A DNA stretch of 64,000 bases. Source: Beroe forskalii. Its lineage: Eukaryota > Ctenophora > Nuda > Beroida > Beroidae. The notes under the pieces are model-generated. The model was not told where the DNA came from and made no database searches. It saw only the letters and a list, made by a program, of their open reading frames with translations. The stretch lies in the NCBI GenBank assembly GCA_011033025.1, contig WFMF01000267.1:62001-126000 (forward strand), written 5' to 3'. A program made the position numbers and the translations under genes. Positions 60,601-64,000 of this stretch are shown here, in pieces; positions within the stretch are counted from its first letter, which is position 1, and each line of letters starts with the position of its first letter.

Positions 60601-63600
60601 TGGTGTCAGAGTGGTGTCAGGCTGGTGTCAGGCTGGTGTCAGGTGTAGTGTATTTGAGAACAGGTATAGTTCTCTGTATGATGATTTATTGAAAATAATC
60701 CTTTATTCCCACATTATTTTCAGAGGTAGACCAGAAGCCAGTGAAGTGTAAGAAAGGAACGTACAGTAAAGGGTCCAACAAGAAATGCACGCCATGTGAC
60801 AGGTAAGCTGCCTGATGGATATAACAAGATTCTTAGGTTAGAAAATTGAATCCGATATCTTCCTCCGTATTGCTATTGCTAATTCTGGTGTTAAATCTTT
60901 TTTCAGAGACAAGAACGAGTATCAAATCGTCTGATTTCTGATGTCAAAAGGGTGAATTTTGTTATTTTTTCTTCAGGGATAAGAAGGAGTATCAGAATGA
61001 AGAGGGTGCTACTTACTGTAAGATCTGCAGCAGAGGAAAGGTTCATGAGGGAGCAATGGTCTGCGAGGGTAAGCCTTCAGTTTATAGTGATGATTTGGTG
61101 TTATGGTGATCGAAAGATCCCGGTTCGATTCCCTGCCATTACTAAAGGTTGGAATAGAAACAAAACCTTCAAAATAAAACTGTTCTCCGTCATCAGTTAC
61201 GTTTCATGTTTGTCATAAAGGGTCAAATGCATTGTAAGGATGGGAGGAGCAAACCAAACTGTGACATCTAAATTTCAAATATTTTCGATCCTTCCAGCTC
61301 CTTCCAATAACACTTAGAAACTATAACTTTACTCTTATTCAGGACTGGGGTGCAAGGAAGAATCTCTAGTAAAGATCGAGCTGAGTGAGAATCCCTTCCT
61401 CTTCTCTGAAACTGCTGCCGGGGAAACTCTTATCATCCCTTGTAATCCTGAGTGAGTTCACACAATAAATTGCCCATTGGACCTCAGACTCACCTCGGCT
61501 GAAGTCATGAAAGGGATTTAAATCCCAAGTTCTGCTGCAGATTCAGCTCCCATTATTAAAACCCTTATTTCAATCCCAACCCCAGAAAGCTGAGTGAAGT
61601 GGGAGATAAGATCTACAGACACTGTGTTTATGACGAGGAACAATACACAGCGTACTGGGGTATTCCCAACTTTGCCATGTGTCCTACCGCTAAAACGGAG
61701 ATGATTCACGATCTGAACTCTAAGATGGAAGTTCTGCAGAGCCCAGAGAAGCTCTCTACTCTGGTGAGGGATGTTGGTTTTACGGTGACATGTCGAACTC
61801 TTACGTGTGCGGCTTTTTCATGTGCAGCTCAATTGTGTGCGGCTCACTGCCTCAAATTAACGGCAACGCAAGTGAGCCGCGCACAGGCGCACGATTACGC
61901 CGCGCCTGGAAAAGCCGTGCGCTTTGGAGTTCGACACGCCACTGCTAGTGCTACGATGGCGTGTTGAACTCCGACGTGCTTGTATTCGATGTATTCCTAC
62001 AGCAGACTGACTTCATTGGCAGTGACTGATCACAGAGTAGACTTTAAATAAAAACTTGTTGTTTTTTTAATGTATGATTATGAGTCCCCCTACTCTGTCT
62101 TCGAGTGATCTAGCTGTGGAGTTTGAAAAACTATCGGAAGGATTTGATGCCCTTACTGTGGAAGAGAAAGTCAACGGAACAGAGGTATATTAATATGTAA
62201 GACACTGACGAAGGATGAAGGTCAAAGGACCTGAATTCGGATATGCAATTCTGATTTTCATTAAAATGCTTATAACTGGCATCGGAATTGACTCTGAATC
62301 CAAACGGTATTTCTTTGCAGGTAAAGATGACTGCGCGCGATGTTAGTGACGTCACTAATGCCCTAATGTCGGTGGAGAGCGTGATTAAAATGGACAGGGC
62401 TAAGGGGGCGGGGGATGAAACTCCGGAGGAGTTAGCTGCCATGAAGGAGGCAACCAACAAAGTGGTGAGTAGTGTATGCCGCACCCCATTAGCAAAGCGC
62501 GCGCCGCGCAGAAGGAAACTGTGCCCGTGCAGGTTTTGAAATGCGCGCGTCTCGCTCCACCATTTTTACGAAACAAATTTTGCTTCCTCTATTCTTTCTT
62601 ACCTCCCAGAAACGGTCTACAATCAACACGGTTGAGAAGGTGGCTGAATCAGACGAGGACACCCTCAAGACTGTGGACAATAACCACAAAGTCAGCATCA
62701 TCAACTCGGTGGAGGCTCTGAGTGACAGCATGGAAGATGGGGAGGAACCAATAGGTTACCATTTCTCAATATCAAAAAGTCCAGTTTCGGTTTGCTAAAA
62801 AAGCCCGGCTAACCGGTTTTCTGTTCGGTTAACCGGTATATCGGTTTCTGTTCGGTCGCTTCCAACCAATCACCCTCAGATGGAGAGGAACCAATAGTCG
62901 CTAAGAATCTGGTGGTAAAGAAGATCCCGGCAGCCACCAACCCTGATGAGGACATCTCCCTGCCCCTTCCACTGGATGTTGCTGAGGACGAAGCTCCCAA
63001 GGTATTCCATTCACTGGATTAACATTCAACTTGAATCAGGCGCCCATTCAGACCTAGCGATTCCTTCTATTTCATCATTTCAGAGATTGTTAAATTCCAG
63101 TTTGAGGCGTTGTTTTTGTGCCGATTCAAGCATTTAGGATAAGGTCCCCATCTAAACTATTCTTTGGTATCTGGATATCATTGAAACCCCCCTCCCATAA
63201 CTGTCTAACACTGGAAAACTCAGTTGTCAATGGGGGACATGGATTCCACCGGCACCTCAGTAGCTGTGTTCAGCGAGTCCGCCAAAGGCATGTTTCCTGA
63301 CCCAACAGATGGTTAGTTTCTTCAGAATCTCAAATATTTTTGATTCCCACCAAACATTTTTGTCAGGAATGAGAATTAGATTTACATGTTAGTTGAACGA
63401 ATTACCGACCATTTTCCGACAATAAATTTAAACCCAATATCAAATATTATTATCCATGAATTATGATTATCTTAGGTGACGAAGATGATGAAGAAGACGA
63501 GGAATTAGAGCCTCGTTCCTCCCCAAGGCCAAAACCCAAAGTCAACAAAACCCTTAACTCCTGTGTGGTATCCCTCAAGTTCAAAGACGCTCAGAAAGTT

Positions 63601-63930
63601 AACTTCTCACTCCGACTAAAAGCTAACTTCTCAAGAGATAAGGGGGAAAAGTTAGTAGCAAGTTCATTCTTTAAGCTTTTCACTAGTCTAATTCCGTTTA
63701 ATTCAGTTTAAATGGACCCCTGTGAAATGAGTCATGCCAACTCTGCAGAATATTTCCTTGTGTTTGACTTCTACTCCTTTTCCAGGAGCAAACGCCTCGA
63801 GAGAAAGTGCAGTTTTCTGAACACCACGACCGGGAAGTGGAGTTCGAAGGGCTGCAACACGACCCAAATACCGGAAACTGGGGAGCTCAAGTGCACCTGC
63901 GATCACAACACCAGCTTCGCTATCCTACTG
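57698..63930 (+). CDS. Adhesion GPCR ectodomain (GCC2/GCC3, HormR-like, GAIN, GPS), partial
   Basis: Thirteen phase-compatible exons: 57698-57853, 59936-60097, 60724-60802, 60977-61068, 61343-61451, 61586-61763, about 62122-62184, 62321-62464, 62610-62754, 62880-63001, 63224-63311, 63476-63650 and 63786-63930. The domains in order are an ephrin-receptor-like GCC2/GCC3 repeat (CPAGQREENGECVPC...QGEYQTQEG...YC), a second one (CTKGTVSN...CNVEQGEYQDKDGQSFC) and a third across two exons (CKKGTYSKGSNKKCTPC / KKEYQNEEGATYC). A hormone-receptor-like segment follows (IYRHC...YWGIPNFAMC), then a GAIN region with an acidic insert (GDEDDEEDEELE), and a GPS ending CTCDHNTSFAILL with CSF, W and GC conserved. 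GPS autoproteolysis would fall next to HNT; canonical sites read HLT or HLS, so efficiency is unclear. The signal peptide exon is not found and may lie upstream of the satellite. The 7TM exons lie beyond the right edge. Confidence 0.85.
57825..57941 (+). repeat. 38/39-bp tandem repeat spanning a splice donor
   Basis: Three copies starting at 57825, 57863 and 57902 (CTTCGCACGTCCTGCTTCAC ... GATTTAGGTTTGT). Each carries the same TTAG|GTTTGT donor-like site; degenerate further copies follow the inserted element at about 59685-59750. Confidence 0.85.
57942..59678. mobile_element. 1737-bp TIR element carrying a tandem array
   Basis: Perfect 16-bp terminal inverted repeats (CCATAGCTGCCAAACT / AGTTTGGCAGCTATGG) with a 6-bp duplication TTAGGC (57936-57941, 59679-59684). 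The subterminal zones are rich in GCCCTGTTTTT. A (A)n-flanked GGTCGCC box lies at each side of a core of about 30 degenerate 40-55 base units (AAGCACTGTCTCGGATGGAA...GGAAATATACCT, 58150-59515). No transposase. It sits in the first visible GPCR intron. Confidence 0.9.
60110..60647 (+). repeat. 11-bp minisatellite in GPCR intron
   Basis: About 48 copies of GGCTGGTGTCA / GAGTGGTGTCA / AGGTGGTGTCA, starting only about 12 bases after the splice donor at 60098. Eleven is not a multiple of 3, so all three frames stay open as (VSGWCQAGVRL)-like strings; these are not proteins. Confidence 0.95.
61791..61985. repeat. Nested GC-rich foldbacks in GPCR intron
   Basis: TGTCGAACTC...GAGTTCGACA (61791-61936) encloses GTGTGCGGCTCACTGC / GCAAGTGAGCCGCGCAC arms. 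An overlapping second foldback, TTGGAGTTCGACACGCCA / TGGCGTGTTGAACTCC, spans about 61923-61973. The same arm motif occurs three times in alternating orientation. Confidence 0.75.
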
Positions 63931-64000
63931 GTTCGGTTATTTGGAGTGGGAAATTGTCTTGTTGGGACCGAACGGAAAGTGGGATGATTGAAGTAATCGA

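Noticed and set aside
60130-60751. VSGWCQAGVRL-type open frames
   Set aside because: By-product of the 11-bp minisatellite lying inside a GPCR intron; all three forward frames are open.
61095-61135. tRNA B-box-like GGTTCGATTCC
   Set aside because: The T-stem does not pair and no D-arm or acceptor partner is seen; at most a tRNA-derived repeat scrap in an intron.

Overview
The window is animal nuclear DNA. It has GT-AG introns, an animal-type ATG7, an adhesion-GPCR ectodomain ending in a GPS motif, a C2H2 zinc-finger gene, LINE reverse-transcriptase relics and very many tandem and foldback repeats. Base composition is AT-rich, introns are short and mostly phase 1, and WSC-like and GCC2/GCC3 domains are present. 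This suggests a marine or early-branching invertebrate (cnidarian, placozoan, sponge or similar), but I cannot fix the phylum from sequence alone.

Layout. Positions 1-2.6 kb hold the 5' half of ATG7 (minus strand, running off the left edge). Positions 3.1-6.1 kb hold a zinc-finger gene on the same strand, which I assembled from three exons. Positions 7-12.9 kb are gene-poor: minisatellites, a decayed LINE and a multi-hairpin foldback. Positions 13.0-13.6 kb encode a small secreted WSC-like protein, followed by an 11-copy 60-bp satellite. Positions 16.9-21.1 kb hold two tandem two-exon genes for small secreted one-domain proteins (A and B) whose mature part resembles a galactose-binding/rhamnosidase-N jelly roll. 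Positions 21.3-28.8 kb are a repeat desert: a multi-hairpin foldback, clusters of a GGTTGCATATGCAACC palindrome, and a GGGAGTCC minisatellite that switches strand. Positions 30.2-31.0 kb hold a diverged member of the secreted family (F).

From 32.3 to 57.1 kb lies a large inverted structure: 35-bp satellite, 2-kb arm, 13.5-kb core, inverted arm, and 5.7 kb of the same satellite inverted. The core carries a LINE 3' half and a second, expanded copy of the secreted-gene cluster (C, D, E). Comparing the two clusters gives an empty site for a 1.5-kb TIR element, dates an ORF1-only LINE derivative as a later insertion, and shows that gene D is a recombinant of two paralogue types.

Positions 57.7-63.9 kb hold 13 exons (plus strand) of an adhesion-GPCR ectodomain: GCC2/GCC3 repeats, a hormone-receptor-like domain, GAIN and GPS. 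Its signal peptide exon and 7TM region are not in view. Its introns hold a satellite-bearing TIR element, an 11-bp minisatellite and a foldback.

Two themes stand out: expansion of a small secreted carbohydrate-binding-like family by segmental duplication and recombination, and repeated local tandem duplication of splice-site/exon-edge sequence in unrelated genes (ATG7 and the GPCR). All calls come from reading the sequence; no database search was run.
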